DNA of 64,000 nt from Paenibacillus sp. PCH8 (GCF_002968835.1 NZ_PKQK01000002.1:682001-746000); one strand, 5' to 3'; counted from the first letter of the stretch, positions 1 to 10,122 are shown. Notes: generated from the sequence alone by a model not told the origin. Numbers and translations: made by a program.

Positions 1-177
1 TTTACGGTAGCGGGCGATAAATGGAATCGTATTGCCTTCGTCCAGAAGCTCCGACGTCGTACGGACCTGCTTCAAGGACAGTGACAGTTCCTTGGCTACC
101 TGTTTGATGATTCGTTCATGGCGTTCTGCCTTTATGGTTTCTTCATTGGGTTCCAGAACCGTTTCCTGTTCAGACAA
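1..177 (-). CDS. tex: Tex transcription accessory protein, N-terminal fragment
   Basis: Reading the minus strand from a TTG at 175-177 gives about 59 residues that match the start of Tex, the RNA-binding protein with an S1 domain that affects transcription. The diagnostic piece is a helical stretch followed by ELLDEGNTIPFIARYRK, typical of the Tex N-terminal domain. An AAAGAGGGA ribosome binding site lies about six bases before the TTG, which decides the start. The gene runs off the left edge, so the YqgF-like, helix-hairpin-helix and S1 domains are not visible. In Bacillus the tex homologue (ydcI) lies near the alr-ndoA block, as here. A family assignment from 59 residues is good but not complete. 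Confidence 0.85.
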   Translation of the reverse strand, partial: MSEQETVLEPNEETIKAERHERIIKQVAKELSLSLKQVRTTSELLDEGNTIPFIARYRK

Positions 178-385
178 AATAAATCCCTCTTTCCTTCCTG
201 AATCGTTCATTACCATCATTTCAGGGCAGCTTTGCTGCTGTAATTACATTATAGATGAACCATAGGATTCATCCACTCTACCCTATATTATCACAAAATG
301 ACGTCCAGATTCCCATCATTCCGCCAGCATACAAGTTCTGACAGAATCACGTCATCCTCCAGCCTTCCCCATTACGTCCAAAAAA

Positions 386-418
386 GACCGAAAAACGTCA
401 CCACGACGCTCCTCGGTC
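386..418 (-). terminator. Terminator of the alpha-galactosidase gene
   Basis: On the minus strand a GACCGA...TCGGTC stem with an inner CGTC/GACG pairing is followed by TTTTTT. It lies just after the stop of the GH36 gene. Confidence 0.7.
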
Positions 419-452
419 CTCCTTTGTTTAAAACTTTAAATACAATAGCAAT

Positions 453-2642
453 CTAGACGCGCTCGAACCGGAACAACTCACTCAGATAGTCTCCAGCTGC
501 ACTGCCTACCGAAATACCACCATACATCAGAGCATCCCCTGTAAAGGTCTCTGAGCCGCCTTTCAAGCGATAATCCGCATTAGGGTCCAGTCCTTTCAGC
601 TTCAGACGCTGAAGTGGCGCATTCGGTTCAGAGAGCACACGGAAGTAGAATACAAGCGCTTCGCTGCCATCCGGTGCAATGAACATCCATGCCGTCTCAT
701 TACCTTCAAACGGACTGAGCAAACGACGAAATGTTCCATATTGAACCGTTCCACGGATTTCTTTGTACAGTTCAACCTGTGCTTTCACGATTTCGTTCTC
801 TTCCTCCGTGAATTTCGTCAGATCCAGCTCATATCCGAAGTTGCCCGACATCGCGACATGACCGCGAATCTCAAGGGAAGTTATCCGGTTCACCTGATGG
901 TTCGGAACCGCCGAAATATGAGATCCCATCGAACTCACCGGATACACAAGACTCGTACCGTATTGAATCCGCAAGCGGGAAATCGCATCCGTATTATCAC
1001 TTGTCCACGTTTGAGGCATGTAATACAGCATACCTGGATCGAAGCGGCCACCACCACCTGAACAGCTTTCGAACAGGATATTCGGGAACGTCGAAGTAAT
1101 TCGTTCCATCACGTCATACAATCCGAGCATGTAGCGATGCGCAGTCTCCCGCTGTCTGTCTGCCGGAAGCAACGCCGAACCCACTTCGGTCATACTCCGG
1201 TTCATGTCCCATTTCACATAAGTGATCGGCGCAGAACCAAGGACATCCGTTAACATACGTACAATCTCATCACGCACATCCTGACGGGAGAAGTCGAGTA
1301 CTAGCTGTTGACGTCCTTCTGTACGCCGACGATCAGGCACATGCAGACACCAGTCTGGATGCGCACGATATAACTCACTGTCTGGTGAGATCATCTCAGG
1401 CTCGAACCACAATCCGAACTGCATATCCAATCCTGTCACACGGTTGGCAAGATCATCCAGGCCCTGTGGCAATTTGTTCTTATCTACCATCCAGTCCCCC
1501 AACGAGGAATTGTCACTGTCCCGGTGTCCAAACCAGCCATCATCCAGGACAAACAGCTCAATACCCAGCTTCTGTCCGGCACGAGCGATCTGTTCGATCT
1601 TATCCGCATCGAAGCCGAAGTAAGTCGCTTCCCAGTTGTTGACCAGAACAGGACGTTCCGCATTGCGGAATTGACCGCGCGCAAGTCGCTCCCGATACAA
1701 TTCATGATAGGACTGAGACATGCCATCCAATCCCGCATCCGAGTACACCATAACCGTCTCTGGTGTCTGGAACGCTTCCTGTGGCTCCAGCTTCCAACTG
1801 AATTCGAACGGGTTGATTCCGAGCGATACACGGGTGGTGTGGAACTGATCTACTTCAGCCTGTGCAGTGAAGCTTCCGCTATACACAAGGCTGAACCCAT
1901 AGACTTCACCCTGATCTTCATCCGTACCTGGTGTCATCAGCGCAATAAAGGGATTCTGCTGGTGACTGCTCGAACCACGACGACTCTCGATGCCTTGCAA
2001 ACCCGAAGCAAGCGGCCTGCGAACGATATCGCGTTCCCGTGTCCAAGCTCCTGACAATTGCAGCAATTCATAATCCGCATGCGGGAAGTCTACGGAAGAA
2101 CTGAGTGCACGTGCAATGTTTACCGAGGTAGCGCTCTCATTAACGATACGCATCGAACGTGTTATCGCATTAAATGCCGTAAAGGCTGTGTAACTAAGTT
2201 CAATCTTAATACCTGCAACACGGTCTTCCAGCTCAACAACCAGTGTCTCTGCTTCGTCATCGGATTCCACATACGTTGCTGGCAGTCCGGTTAGTGTTGC
2301 TTTTCCTTTGACCAAACGATGGCCTGTATACGTAAACTCCGAAACCGTTGAGCCATTCTCAAGTTGCAGCTGGATAGCCGGATTACGGAAATCACTTGTG
2401 CCGTAGACCGGCAGTTCCACCGGCAAAGTATCAAATGAGATCGTACGATCCTCTGGCACCGGGTTAGGGCTGAAGGATGCTCGTTCGGTCCGCACATGCA
2501 ACCAGCTCAAGTCGGTATCGCGTAATTTTTTGCCATAATACAAATGCACCAAATATCCCGAAGGCAGTACCTGGAATACGTAACTCGCCTCGCGGGTCTG
2601 TAAATGAAATTGAAGTTTCTCCTGATTGATGTAAATGCTCAT
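453..2642 (-). CDS. Alpha-galactosidase, glycoside hydrolase family 36
   Basis: A 729-residue GH36 alpha-galactosidase that hydrolyses terminal alpha-1,6-galactose from raffinose-family sugars and galactomannan oligosaccharides. No signal peptide is visible, so it should act in the cytoplasm. The N-terminal beta-sandwich (about 1-300) is followed by a TIM barrel holding VLDDGW near 365, the nucleophile motif YVKWDMNR with D479, the SCSGGGGRFD loop near 526, and acid/base D549 in WTSDNTD. These positions agree closely with characterised Bacillus/Geobacillus enzymes of about 730 residues. A GGAGGAG site sits five bases before the ATG. It is transcribed alone, away from any transporter; the lacZ gene in this window is 42 kb away and separately controlled. 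Confidence 0.93.
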   Translation of the reverse strand: MSIYINQEKLQFHLQTREASYVFQVLPSGYLVHLYYGKKLRDTDLSWLHVRTERASFSPNPVPEDRTISFDTLPVELPVYGTSDFRNPAIQLQLENGSTVSEFTYTGHRLVKGKATLTGLPATYVESDDEAETLVVELEDRVAGIKIELSYTAFTAFNAITRSMRIVNESATSVNIARALSSSVDFPHADYELLQLSGAWTRERDIVRRPLASGLQGIESRRGSSSHQQNPFIALMTPGTDEDQGEVYGFSLVYSGSFTAQAEVDQFHTTRVSLGINPFEFSWKLEPQEAFQTPETVMVYSDAGLDGMSQSYHELYRERLARGQFRNAERPVLVNNWEATYFGFDADKIEQIARAGQKLGIELFVLDDGWFGHRDSDNSSLGDWMVDKNKLPQGLDDLANRVTGLDMQFGLWFEPEMISPDSELYRAHPDWCLHVPDRRRTEGRQQLVLDFSRQDVRDEIVRMLTDVLGSAPITYVKWDMNRSMTEVGSALLPADRQRETAHRYMLGLYDVMERITSTFPNILFESCSGGGGRFDPGMLYYMPQTWTSDNTDAISRLRIQYGTSLVYPVSSMGSHISAVPNHQVNRITSLEIRGHVAMSGNFGYELDLTKFTEEENEIVKAQVELYKEIRGTVQYGTFRRLLSPFEGNETAWMFIAPDGSEALVFYFRVLSEPNAPLQRLKLKGLDPNADYRLKGGSETFTGDALMYGGISVGSAAGDYLSELFRFERV

Positions 2643-2745
2643 ATGTCTCCTCCACCTCTATATATAGGTCTTTCGGGTAAACGGTTTCTCAGGTACCATT
2701 ATAACGAAAAACTTGCCAATGTTCTACGCTTTCATCAAGCTTTCG

Positions 2746-2791
2746 CCAAAAGAGCGTACAACAGCCCGAAGGATGTCATACGCTCTTTTGG
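2746..2791 (-). terminator. Terminator-like hairpin after ndoA
   Basis: Perfect 13-bp arms (2746-2758 and 2779-2791) with TTTT in the descending arm on either strand. It separates ndoA from the alpha-galactosidase gene. Confidence 0.55.
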
Positions 2792-2877
2792 TTACATTCT
2801 GAAATTAGTGTGTTCCCTTACAGGAACATCCCTTGCCAACGGACGGCAGGGCAGCATACAAGACGCTGCCTGATGCC

Positions 2878-3228
2878 TTAAAAATCAATTAAACCCAGGC
2901 TGATCTGTAAGGCTTCGTTGACCAATTTCATGGTCTCCTCGTCCAGATGAGTAATCTTGTCAGTCAGCCTCTGCTTATCAATCGTCCGTATTTGTTCGAG
3001 CAAAATAACCGAGTCCCGGTCAAAGCCGTGTGCCACCGCATCAATTTCCACATGCGTTGGCAGCTTTGCCTTCTGGATTTGGGCGGTAATCGCCGCCACA
3101 ATACAAGTTGGACTGAACCGGTTGCCGATATCGTTCTGGATGACCAGAACCGGCCTGACTCCACCTTGCTCGGAACCGACAACGGGAGAAAGATCCGCAA
3201 AAAAAACGTCACCACGTTTTACGATCAA
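2878..3228 (-). CDS. ndoA: Endoribonuclease toxin EndoA (MazF family)
   Basis: A 116-residue MazF/PemK-type RNase, the toxin of the chromosomal EndoA-EndoAI module; in B. subtilis it cuts mRNA at UACAU. The protein starts with [20 protein letters not shown] and holds RPVLVIQND and the conserved C-terminal [11 protein letters not shown], all standard for the Bacillus family and of normal length. The start is a TTG three bases after the antitoxin stop codon, with GGGGTG six bases upstream, so translation is probably coupled to the antitoxin. It is the last gene of the ydcC-alr-ndoAI-ndoA block, an order shared with B. subtilis. In that species the rsb stress module follows; here a GH36 gene does. 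Confidence 0.95.
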   Translation of the reverse strand: MIVKRGDVFFADLSPVVGSEQGGVRPVLVIQNDIGNRFSPTCIVAAITAQIQKAKLPTHVEIDAVAHGFDRDSVILLEQIRTIDKQRLTDKITHLDEETMKLVNEALQISLGLIDF

Positions 3229-3231
3229 TGT

Positions 3232-3513
3232 CTACACCCCGCTAACTAAGCGGTCCAGAGTGCTGTCCGCATCTTCCTCCGCGTGAAAGGCTTCGGATGC
3301 CATGGTCAGATTAATCTTTGCCATCTCCATGTACCCTCGCTGCATTGATTCACGGATGTAACGTTTCTTACGCTCCGTCAAATACAGTTTCATAGCCTGC
3401 CTAATCAATTCGCTGCGGTTAGAATTCTCCAGCGCTACGATGCCATCCACTTCCTGCAAAAGATAATCAGGCAAACTGATCATAATCCGCTTGGTGTTCT
3501 GCAAGTTGGCCAC
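3232..3513 (-). CDS. ndoAI: Antitoxin EndoAI (ribbon-helix-helix)
   Basis: A 93-residue CopG/MazE-type antitoxin that binds and inhibits EndoA and probably represses its own operon. The N-terminal RIMISLPDYLLQEVDG segment is the beta-strand plus helix of a ribbon-helix-helix DNA-binding fold; the C-terminal RGYMEMAKINLTMASEAFHA is the toxin-binding region conserved in Firmicutes. I start it at GTG 3513, giving MANLQNTKR; a longer open frame runs up to 3645 but has no match to the family. Purine-rich GGGGGTGGAAGAAGG precedes the GTG. The toxin gene begins three bases after the stop. Confidence 0.92.
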   Translation of the reverse strand: MANLQNTKRIMISLPDYLLQEVDGIVALENSNRSELIRQAMKLYLTERKKRYIRESMQRGYMEMAKINLTMASEAFHAEEDADSTLDRLVSGV

Positions 3514-3774
3514 CCTTCTTCCACCCCCACAAACCTTTCGCCATTGTGAACCAGTATTACGTTTTTCCAGAACTTTTATACAAAGGAATATATATGCCCC
3601 GAGTATATCAAGTATGCTGTACTCCATTATAAACACGGGAAACAATATTCGTACAGACCAAACATCTCATTTCAGGATTTTAAATCCTCATCGTCATACA
3701 ACATTCGAGATGCTACGACAGTTTTCCTTCTGTTCTGAAAAAAGTTTGCTGGAAATTAGCGTCCAGTTGATCTG

Positions 3775-4962
3775 TCAGGATGTCAAAAGTGGATTAATTC
3801 TGGCGACTTCTGCTCCCCCACGAAAATAGATTCGTGGAATGCGATGCGCCATCATGCAGATCACTTCGTAATGAATCGTACCGAGCTGGTCTGCCACTTC
3901 ACCTGCGGTTATCACACCGCCAGACTGGTGACCGATGAGAACAACCTCTTCGCCGACTTGAATTTCTTCCGCTTCTTCTGCGAAAGTTTGCAACGACACC
4001 ATGCACTGATCCATGCAGATCGTACCAACGACAGGAACGCGGCGACCGCGTACAAGCACTTGTGCTTTACCTGTCAACATTCTTGAGAATCCGTCTGCAT
4101 ATCCGATCGGCAGGGTCGCTATTCGTTCGTTCCCTTGCGTAACATAACGGGTTCCGTAACTGATTCCCCAATGGGGTGGCAGTGTTTTGACCAGAACCGC
4201 CTTCGTCTTCAGTGTCAATACCGGGGACAGCTTCACCACCTGATGATTCACCTGAGCCGAAGGATACAATCCGTACAGGCTAATTCCCACACGCACCATG
4301 TCATAAGACAATTCCGGTGTATCAATGGCAGCGGCGCTGTTCGCCGTATGTATAATCGGGATGACACATCCCTGATCCCTGAGCGCATGAACTACGCTTT
4401 GAAACCGTCGATACTGCTCCAGTGTATAGGCTTTGTCTTCTTCATCCGCTTGAGCAAAATGGGTAAACAGGCCTTCCAACATCACCTGATCGAGCGAGGC
4501 CACTTCCTGAACGAAAGCTAATGCCTCATCACCAGGCAACAGGCCAAGTCGCCCCATGCCGCTGTCGATTTTGATATGTACCTTCAACTTGTTAGCAAAT
4601 GTGCTCGAATCCAGATGTCGAATGGCGTCAAGCACTTCCCTGCTGAACATGGTGACAGTCACATCTTGTTTCCATGCAACAGCGATGCCTTCAGGCGGCG
4701 TATAACCCAATACCAGAATTGGAATCGTAATCCCATGTTGTCTCAATTCCAGAGCTTCGTCAAGAAAAGCCACACTTAAGTAATCCACACCAACTCGTTG
4801 CAGTTCTCTAGCCGTCTCCACTGCTCCGTGACCATAGGCATTGGCCTTCACACAGGCGAGCAGTTTCATGCCCTGAGGCAATGCCTCGCGGAAAGCTTCT
4901 ACGTTAGTACACAAATGATCCAAATTGATCTCCGCTTGGGTCGGCCGATATTGTCCTTGCAC
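3775..4962 (-). CDS. alr: Alanine racemase
   Basis: A 395-residue PLP-dependent alanine racemase converting L- to D-alanine for peptidoglycan. The PLP-binding lysine is K39 in VKANAYGHG, and the second catalytic base is Y269 in GISYGTRY, matching K39 and Y265 of the Geobacillus enzyme. The N-terminal TIM barrel (about 1-245) and C-terminal beta domain are complete. The start is a GTG with AAGGTGA six bases upstream. It lies between ydcC upstream and ndoAI-ndoA downstream. The 261 bases to the antitoxin gene suggest the toxin-antitoxin pair may have its own promoter. Confidence 0.96.
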   Translation of the reverse strand: MQGQYRPTQAEINLDHLCTNVEAFREALPQGMKLLACVKANAYGHGAVETARELQRVGVDYLSVAFLDEALELRQHGITIPILVLGYTPPEGIAVAWKQDVTVTMFSREVLDAIRHLDSSTFANKLKVHIKIDSGMGRLGLLPGDEALAFVQEVASLDQVMLEGLFTHFAQADEEDKAYTLEQYRRFQSVVHALRDQGCVIPIIHTANSAAAIDTPELSYDMVRVGISLYGLYPSAQVNHQVVKLSPVLTLKTKAVLVKTLPPHWGISYGTRYVTQGNERIATLPIGYADGFSRMLTGKAQVLVRGRRVPVVGTICMDQCMVSLQTFAEEAEEIQVGEEVVLIGHQSGGVITAGEVADQLGTIHYEVICMMAHRIPRIYFRGGAEVARINPLLTS

Positions 4963-5305
4963 GTTAAGTCACCTTCTCTAATCATCTTAATCCGGCTCAC
5001 GTCAGACTCCATCGTAATGCTCCAGCATGTGACTGTCAAATGAACCGAAGTTTCGCATCCCCAAACATAAGCCTGGCGGGCACTTGGAGGACCAGATGCT
5101 AATATGGAAGATGACCGAAAAGCATGATTGTTTGGGCAGATTTCTACCTTTTCACCCCGGCATTTATTTGTTCACATCGATTATTTACCCGGTTCTCCCT
5201 GCATAGAAGCGTGTTTTGAATTATTGGGTGAAAACAAAGCACCGGAGAACAAATCTCCGATGCTTCTTATCATTCCTTATGTTAATGCTACTATTCGTTC
5301 CTACA
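4963..5305. other. Intergenic region ydcC-alr
   Basis: These 343 bases hold the ydcC terminator (5237-5265) and presumably the alr promoter. No gene with a ribosome binding site is seen; open frames here lack family matches. Confidence 0.5.
5237..5265 (-). terminator. Terminator after ydcC
   Basis: An 11-bp stem (AAGCATCGGAG pairing with CTCCGGTGCTT, one mismatch) and then TGTTTTC on the minus strand, 41 bases after the ydcC stop. Confidence 0.6.
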
Positions 5306-6508
5306 TCATTTGCCTGACTCTTCCTGCATAGATGTCGCGATCCGTACCATTTCATTCTCAGGCAGGTCTGCACTCGTAATCCGATATTCCACACCATCTG
5401 TCATCCATGTCAGGGTCTGTAATGCATCTCCGCTGAGCATTCCCAAAGTGAAACCAAGATCGACTACACGGGATGGGGCGAGCGATACAGCTCGATCCTG
5501 TGGTCTGGCTTCAAATATGGTGTAATTATATGTTCCCTCATAACGTAGCATAACTGAATAATCGCCGGTCTCTTCCACAATCTGGTCATCCTTCAGCTGT
5601 ACTCCTTCTGGTGCATAGGTCGGCTGAATCACACCGAAACTGTCTGCACCTTCCGGTTCCGCCATCGTTGGTTCTTCGGATTCCTGACCCGTTGCAGCAC
5701 CATCCGTACCTTTCTGCTCCGTGTCACTACTCACACCCGACTGCCCATCACTGACAGCTCCGTCAGGTTCAGGCGCAGTCTGAGGATTAGCTGGTTCCTT
5801 ACCGCCCGAATCCCCTGATTGCTCTGCGGGAGCCACACCCCCAGAATCAGTTCCTGCTTTGCCACCCTCTTCAGAAGTCGCTGTCATATTACGTTGCATA
5901 TCAAAGGCATCTTTCTCAAACTCGGCACCAAATTTGAAGCTGTCAAACTTCACATCAACGACCACATTGGCATTGGAGTCAGATACCTCCACCTGTTTAG
6001 GTGCGTAATCGCTTTTGTTCAGCCAAATCTTCTGTCTGACGAGTGCATGTGTATTGTAATTCGCAGCTACATCAAAAACGTAGCTCTCCTTCTCATCGGC
6101 AAACTGGCGGGTTGTATCCCCCGTAATGCTCCGAATCAATGTTTCATAGAGATACACCTGTCCCTGATTATCTGGCCAGTTGCTCTGAAAACGGAAGCTT
6201 TTGTTCTGGCTCGGCGTCAAAACGAACACACCCTCATCGTTACGCAATACAATCTGAGTGACATCCTTTTTGGCATTGGTTAACGCGATACGATAATAGG
6301 AAGGCTTCTGATGCCACACCTCAACCTTGTACTGCTGCGGCGTATCTCCAGTATGCAGCGTCATCACGCCTGCCCCCTGGTAACTTTCCATCTCTCCTAC
6401 GACTTCGTTCAGATCTTTGACCACAGCTGCCGCATCCTTCTTCCCGCAGGCGGCAAGCAAGATCGATAAGACCAATACCATGGCAAGCATCCATGATATT
6501 CGGCGCAT
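5306..6508 (-). CDS. ydcC: YdcC/LolA-like sporulation lipoprotein
   Basis: A 400-residue lipoprotein of the outer-membrane-lipoprotein-sorting (LolA-like) fold family, comparable to B. subtilis YdcC, whose gene also precedes alr. The start is ATG 6508, eight bases after AAAGGGG; a longer frame to 6538 has no site. The signal peptide MRRISWMLAMVLVLSILLAAC ends in a lipobox with the lipidated cysteine at about 21. Residues 30-205 form the LolA-like beta-sheet region, followed by a low-complexity Gly/Ser/Glu/Pro/Thr-rich linker (about 215-300) that YdcC does not have, then a C-terminal DUF4367-like domain (about 305-395). It should sit on the outer face of the membrane. The exact biochemical role is unknown to me. 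Confidence 0.8.
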   Translation of the reverse strand: MRRISWMLAMVLVLSILLAACGKKDAAAVVKDLNEVVGEMESYQGAGVMTLHTGDTPQQYKVEVWHQKPSYYRIALTNAKKDVTQIVLRNDEGVFVLTPSQNKSFRFQSNWPDNQGQVYLYETLIRSITGDTTRQFADEKESYVFDVAANYNTHALVRQKIWLNKSDYAPKQVEVSDSNANVVVDVKFDSFKFGAEFEKDAFDMQRNMTATSEEGGKAGTDSGGVAPAEQSGDSGGKEPANPQTAPEPDGAVSDGQSGVSSDTEQKGTDGAATGQESEEPTMAEPEGADSFGVIQPTYAPEGVQLKDDQIVEETGDYSVMLRYEGTYNYTIFEARPQDRAVSLAPSRVVDLGFTLGMLSGDALQTLTWMTDGVEYRITSADLPENEMVRIATSMQEESGK

Positions 6509-6804
6509 GACATCATCCCCTTTAGCACATGTTTTCACTTCAGGATTGTGCTTGCAGCAGAACCCCTACTTGATTAGTACATGTTATGAGGGACTTGTTC
6601 GATATATGCGGACTAGTTTGACAAGCATTCGGTGAAGTCGGTTAATACGGCATTGCTAAGCAAAAATCAGTCTCAGGGTGGATGTTAACTTTATCCAAAA
6701 AAGGCATAGTAGACGTAATCAAGTATTATTCCATTTCAGGAATCACATTCGATTCTCATAATCGTGGGATTACATCATAACAGATAATCGGAGGAGGAAA
6801 AGGT

Positions 6805-8295
6805 ATGACGACAACAACGTTTGGCACATCACTGGATGGACTGGACGAATTCATCACTGAGCAGCTTCATCTATGGGAAGGTGTCGGCACAGCAGTAGCT
6901 GTGATTCACAAGGATGAAGTCATCTGGCAAAAAGGTTATGGCTATCGTAATCTGGAGTCCAAACTCGAAGTTACCCCAAACACACTCTTTGCCATCGGCT
7001 CAAGTACCAAAGCTTTTACTGCCGCAACAGCTGCCCTACTCGTGGATGAAGGAATGCTGGACTGGGACACACCTGTCAAGACGTATATGGAGAATTTCCG
7101 GATGTTCGATCCGGTCGCTACAGAACGTCTAACCATTCGCGACATGTTGTGTCATCGCTCCGGTCTTCCAAGACATGAGTTGGTATGGTACAACTCCCCG
7201 CGTACAAGAGAAGAACTTGTTCGTACATTACAATATCTGGAGCCAAATCAAGATTTCCGAAACAAATGGCAGTATCAGAACCTGATGTATATGACGGCAG
7301 GTTATCTGATTGGACAATTGAAAGAAAGCTCGTGGGAAGAAGTTGTTCAAAAGTCTCTATTAGACCCACTGGGTATGGACTCAAGTCTGTTCTCTGTCGA
7401 TGAGATGCAGCTTCAGTCCGACTATGCGTATCCTTACATGGAACAGGATGGTCAACGTACAAGAATACCATTTAGAGCTATTAACGCCGTTGGCCCAGCA
7501 GGCTCCATTAACAGTAATCTGGTCGATATGATCGCTTGGCTTAAGTTCCAACTACATTCAGGACAGTGGAAAGAAAAATCACTGATTTCCAAGGAACAAA
7601 TGAAGGTTATGCACAGTCCTCAGATGCCTAGTGATTCGCCGTTCACAAGCCAAGAACTGCCTGTGAGTACATATGGTCTGGGTTGGATGATTGAGCCGTA
7701 TCGTGGACATGTCATGATTCATCATGGTGGAGCTATTGATGGCTTCGCATCACAGGTTGCCTTCTTGCCAGAGGAGCAGATTGGCATCGTGGTTCTGAGC
7801 AACACCAATGGAAGTGTTATTCCGTACACGGTTGCTTTTCATATCATGGACCGCCTGCTTGGATTGGAGCCTATCAATTGGATTTCCAGATTCAAAAAAT
7901 TAATGGGGAAAGAATCAGCAGAAACGGAGGATAATCCGGAGAATTCTTTGGAAGTACCTATTCAACCAGACACTACCACTGAGGAAGCAATTAAAGAACC
8001 TCACATCATACCTTGTGATCGTCCTTACACCGCTTATGCGGGTATTTACACGCATCCTGGTTATGGCGAGATGTCTATTCAGGAAACAACGGACGGGTTG
8101 CGGGCAACCTTTAACGCCATTGAAATGCCTATGGCATACACTGGAAATGATACTTTCTCTGTCGAATTAATTGCATTTGGACTACAAATCACATTTACAT
8201 TCACCATGGACCAAGAACATAACTCCCAATCTATATCCATTCCTCTGCTCCTTGAGCCGGGTACGAAGCCTATTGAATTCACCAGAGTTTCGTAA
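6805..8295 (+). CDS. Serine hydrolase, class C beta-lactamase fold
   Basis: A 496-residue member of the beta-lactamase/D-Ala-D-Ala carboxypeptidase/esterase EstB superfamily. The catalytic SxxK is S66-S-T-K69, the second motif YxN is Y157-Q-N159, and the third is HHGG near 306-309. No signal peptide is visible, so unlike true penicillin-binding enzymes it may be cytoplasmic, which fits an esterase or peptidase better than a beta-lactamase. After about residue 385 a separate C-terminal beta domain resembles DUF3471. GGAGGAGG precedes the ATG. It is transcribed alone and ends against the SgrR-like gene from the other strand. The substrate cannot be told from sequence. Confidence 0.85.
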   Translation: MTTTTFGTSLDGLDEFITEQLHLWEGVGTAVAVIHKDEVIWQKGYGYRNLESKLEVTPNTLFAIGSSTKAFTAATAALLVDEGMLDWDTPVKTYMENFRMFDPVATERLTIRDMLCHRSGLPRHELVWYNSPRTREELVRTLQYLEPNQDFRNKWQYQNLMYMTAGYLIGQLKESSWEEVVQKSLLDPLGMDSSLFSVDEMQLQSDYAYPYMEQDGQRTRIPFRAINAVGPAGSINSNLVDMIAWLKFQLHSGQWKEKSLISKEQMKVMHSPQMPSDSPFTSQELPVSTYGLGWMIEPYRGHVMIHHGGAIDGFASQVAFLPEEQIGIVVLSNTNGSVIPYTVAFHIMDRLLGLEPINWISRFKKLMGKESAETEDNPENSLEVPIQPDTTTEEAIKEPHIIPCDRPYTAYAGIYTHPGYGEMSIQETTDGLRATFNAIEMPMAYTGNDTFSVELIAFGLQITFTFTMDQEHNSQSISIPLLLEPGTKPIEFTRVS

Positions 8296-8330
8296 ATGAT
8301 CTGAATCTGGTGAACGTCTGATGCATTCCA

Positions 8331-8360
8331 GCTGTGGTAGCCGTTATTACCTACTACAGC
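8331..8360. terminator. Shared terminator-like hairpin between convergent genes
   Basis: GCTGTGGTAG pairs with CTACTACAGC around a ten-base loop. It overlaps the stop codon of the minus-strand gene. Confidence 0.4.
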
Positions 8361-10012
8361 GGAATATACACCGGATAACTCGTATCCTCTTCAGCGGCAC
8401 CAAGCCTTCTCTTCACCCACAATCGACGCAGATCAGGCAGACCATACCCCGCCACCCGATAATCTCGCAACGAGTCGTGATGGGCGTGCTCTTCCTTGAA
8501 GCTGTAGGTTGGCAGGAGCAACGCTTCCTGAATAAGTCGATTTTCCAGTTGAATCAATCTATCCATCCGCTCCGCAAGCTCCTGGATCATGACAATACGC
8601 CCACACGCCTGTTCCAATTCATGTTTCCAGTAATCATTCATCGCAATCAGGAATAATGTGTTCTGAAAGGTATACATCATTATGAGACTCAGCATGACAT
8701 GATCATTGAAGACTTCTCCTGTATAGATCAGATCACACTCCCCGAATCCATCTTGATCGACTGCATTGACCGGATCTCCCGGCATAATGTTGATATGTAG
8801 GTCAATCTGTTTACATCTCTCTGCAAACCAGATCATATCTGCCTCCATCTTCTCCCCTTCTTCCACCCACAGACCTAATATCTGCTCTTGGTAAGAGCTA
8901 CAACGCAATAATGCTGCGGCCTGCTCCAGTGAAGTTTCCACGGAAAGTGCTGATTCAGCAGAACCATTCGGTTGTTCCACTGGCTGTCTCCACGACTCCC
9001 CTTGATCCGGACTATCCATTAGATGCTGCTTCTGAGCTCGTCCTCGAATCAGACTATAGGCAGCCTGCGTGTTCGTGCTCCCGAGCGCTTCCGACAACTC
9101 GCTCGCATTCAGTAACTGTTGAACAACTCGGCGAAAATTCACATCCTGCTGAGGTCCTTCCTTTTTCATATTAAATGTCATATACACACCTCCCTGCATC
9201 TCATGCTGTACGGCACGAGGTTGTGCATCTGGAAATAAATCATGCTTGATGACAGACTCCGCCTTTGCCGAGTGGGGGAGCTGCCACACTTCAACGCGAT
9301 CTACATAAGCCCGTCCTCTGAAATAGGCAAGGAACACCTCAAGCACAAGTAGCTTCGAATCCTGACGAGTCAATCGATAAGGTTCTGTTCCAATCGGATG
9401 AAGCGGGTTCATCTCCACATCTCTAGGCAGGATCGATGCACACATACTGCTCATCAGATCCGGGAACATGAAGTTTGGCTTATTCAACACAAAACGTACA
9501 GTCAACTGGTCATACGCCTCTATGCTCTCAATCGAACCAAACAGCGGCCTGCAAGGATTATTTCTGTCAGAGATAATGCGATCAAAGGTAAACTTGATGT
9601 CCTCTGCATCGAGAATCTTTCCATGATGAAACAATATGCCTTTGTGTAGATAAAAGGTCCATTCCCTTCCATCCGCATGACTCTCCCATGCCATAGCCAG
9701 ACTCGGCTCGCAGACTTGGCGTTCAGCATTATAGCGAACCAAACGATCGAACACCTCCGCAATGATAAAAACTTCTCCCCACATCGCCGTCTGCGTTGGG
9801 TCGAGAGTCTTAAAAGGCGTATTCTGCGGAATCCGTAACGTATCTATTCGCCCTCTGTCTCCCTCGTTCGAACGCAGACCGAATTGATGTTGCATTTGCT
9901 GCATCAGCTGTTCCCGCATCGTGAGCGGCAAGGTGGAGGCCAGTTCATAGGCATCATCGATAATGTTCCCATTCAAGATTAAGCCTAGGAGCCTACCTAC
10001 CGTCATATGCAA
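8354..10012 (-). pseudogene. SgrR-like regulator lacking its DNA-binding domain (5' truncated)
   Basis: The 552-residue frame is most of an SgrR/YhjP-type regulator: the linker after the helix-turn-helix, then an oligopeptide/solute-binding (SBP_bac_5-like) domain recognisable from about residue 65 (DRLVRYNAE, LAMAWESHADGREWTFYLHKG, FHHGK..DAEDIKFTFDRI). Family members begin with roughly 100 residues carrying a winged helix-turn-helix; that part is absent. The first in-frame codon is a TTG at 10012 without a ribosome binding site, and an in-frame TGA lies seven codons before it. Immediately to the right, on the opposite strand, is the tail of an MFS transporter. In B. subtilis a regulator of this type (yhjP) neighbours an MFS gene (yhjO). 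A deletion joining the two genes explains all of this. Without its DNA-binding domain it cannot work as a normal regulator. Confidence 0.75.
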
Positions 10013-10122
10013 TGGCTGGTCTGTATGTACTCATGGGGCTTGGAGCGCTTTTCTTTTTCCGAATGTTACTTCGGAAGACAGAGGGACAGAATGAACATCT
10101 GCCATGTGCAGATGTATCTTGA
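10000..10122 (+). pseudogene. 3' remnant of an MFS transporter gene
   Basis: The plus strand reads a hydrophobic helix, MAGLYVLMGLGALFFFRMLL, then a short charged tail RKTEGQNEH and a TGA at 10120-10122, the usual end of a 12-helix major facilitator. A terminator follows at 10154. The remaining roughly 370 codons are missing; the frame merges into the antisense of the truncated SgrR-like gene around 9985-10012. The identification rests on one helix plus context. Confidence 0.5.

Noticed and set aside
32..265. 77-residue plus-strand frame at the left edge
   Set aside because: Antisense to the start of tex, which is clearly supported.
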